DNA of 64,000 bases from assembly GCF_001645105.1 (NCBI RefSeq), contig NZ_LKEG01000052.1, positions 312,508-376,507 on the forward strand, written 5' to 3'. How positions within the stretch are numbered: position 1 is the first letter of the stretch; each line of letters begins with the position of its first letter. The notes under the pieces are model-generated. The model saw only the letters and a program-made list of their open reading frames with translations. It did no database searches and was not told where the DNA came from. Positions 63,413 through 64,000 of this stretch are shown in pieces. The translations under genes were made by a program, and so were the position numbers. The stretch is from Pseudomonas marginalis. Lineage in GTDB: Bacteria; Pseudomonadota; Gammaproteobacteria; Pseudomonadales; Pseudomonadaceae.

Positions 63413-63440
63413 ACGGGCCTGCCATTGCAGGCCCGTTTTC
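63413..63440. terminator. Bidirectional terminator between the HPF-like and MFS genes
   Basis: ACGGGCCTGC-CATT-GCAGGCCCGT stem followed by TTTCGTTT, 30 bp past the HPF-like stop. It also lies just past the end of the convergent MFS gene. Confidence 0.9.
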
Positions 63441-63442
63441 GT

Positions 63443-64000
63443 TTAGTGTCCGCGCCGGAAGAAAGACCTGCTCAACCACGCCAACCCACACGCCCCCCCT
63501 CCCGCGAAGAGCATGGCCCAGCCGACGCCATGGCGCAGGGCTGCCTGGGCATCGGTGACGCTAAGGTCCATCGATGAAGCCAGTTTGCCCGCCGCAATGT
63601 TCTGGCTGATGGCCGCCCAATCCAGCGCTGTGCTTTCGGGCAATACAGCAGCCAGTTGATGGCTGATCCCCAGCAACAGCACCAACCCCATCAACGCGAT
63701 GTTGAGCGCGAGGGTGATCAGCCGCGCGCTGAGGTCGATGCCCGAGGCCATGCCTGCGCGGTCGGCCGAGACTGAACCGGTGGTGGTGTTGGTGGTGGGG
63801 GAGTTGGTCAGCGCCAATCCCACACCGGCCGCGATGCAACTGCTCAGCACCAGCACGATGCTTGGCTGCGCGGCAGCGTTTGCAGCGGCCATGCTCAAGA
63901 AACCTGCACCCATCAAACCTAACCCAAGAGGGATAATGCGTTCGGCGCCGTAGCGCAGGGCCAGGCGTTCGGCCAGTGGCGGCACCAGCAGTGTCGGCAA
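63443..64000 (-). CDS. MFS transporter (DHA2-like), C-terminal part, cut by the window edge
   Basis: 185 residues of an MFS protein; the start lies beyond 64000. Segments LALRYGAERIIPLGLGLMGAGFLSMAA, VLVLSSCIAAGVGLALTNSPTTNTTTGSVSADRAGMASGIDLSARLI and GWAMLFAGGGACGLAWLS fit the last helices of a 14-helix drug-type transporter. The TTTGSVSADRAGMASG loop is typical of DHA2 antiporters. The substrate is unknown. Confidence 0.85.
   Translation of the reverse strand: MPTLLVPPLAERLALRYGAERIIPLGLGLMGAGFLSMAAANAAAQPSIVLVLSSCIAAGVGLALTNSPTTNTTTGSVSADRAGMASGIDLSARLITLALNIALMGLVLLLGISHQLAAVLPESTALDWAAISQNIAAGKLASSMDLSVTDAQAALRHGVGWAMLFAGGGACGLAWLSRSFFRRGH

Overview
This is about 64 kb of a Pseudomonas chromosome, most likely from the P. 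fluorescens group. The evidence is a complete alginate operon in the standard Pseudomonas order, a 218-residue carboxylesterase that looks nearly the same as P. fluorescens EstB, the Pseudomonas-type aap, hmg and moa clusters, and many copies of the REP/REPIN repeat families known from P. fluorescens SBW25. No rRNA, tRNA, CRISPR array, prophage or complete IS element was seen. These identifications come from reading the sequence and from memory of the families; no database search was run.

Layout. (1) 83-16546, minus strand: the twelve-gene alginate operon algD-8-44-K-E-G-X-L-I-J-F-A, with a long algD leader/promoter region (16547-17382) and a terminator after algA. REP-type repeats lie inside this operon, one of them within the signal-peptide coding region of algK. 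(2) 17383-24763: yaaA, a degenerate polysaccharide deacetylase, a PIN-PhoH ATPase, moaCDE (molybdopterin synthesis), rhlB and estB. (3) 25109-29278: aapJQMP, an ABC importer for amino acids behind a good sigma-54 promoter. A 167-bp mobile element sits in the loop of its terminator. (4) 29508-32258: an intact mqsA antitoxin with a deleted, frameshifted mqsR toxin, then a GntR regulator and a CynX-like MFS transporter. (5) 32281-41337, minus strand: a chaperone-usher cluster with seven single-domain DUF1120 subunits and one two-domain subunit. It is divergent from a Rec-Hpt phosphorelay protein and a LuxR-type response regulator (41729-43378). (6) 43470-49347: an NTF2-like protein, a GIY-YIG protein, a GST, a TonB-dependent transducer and a DacB-type lipoprotein. 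(7) 49349-55112: hmgR, then hmgA-fahA-maiA and an aromatic-acid MFS transporter, the homogentisate branch of Phe/Tyr catabolism. A second copy of the mobile element sits between maiA and the transporter. (8) 55153-64000: a SirB1-type protein, a Leu/Phe/Val dehydrogenase lacking its catalytic lysine, SOS-controlled yebG, psiE, a DUF3509 protein, a serine transporter/dehydratase pair with a divergent LysR gene, an HPF-like protein, and the C-terminal part of an MFS transporter cut by the window edge.

The most notable observation is a small non-autonomous mobile element (MITE) with 18-bp IS4-like terminal inverted repeats and a REPIN in its core. It occurs twice, in opposite orientations (29313-29479 and 53498-53679). 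Each copy inserted exactly into the centre of a DNA palindrome: a rho-independent terminator in one case and a REP hairpin in the other. Both have recognisable 10-11 bp target duplications, so the empty sites can be reconstructed. Other notable points are the REPIN in algK, the decayed mqsR, the expanded DUF1120 pilin array and two enzymes with altered active sites.
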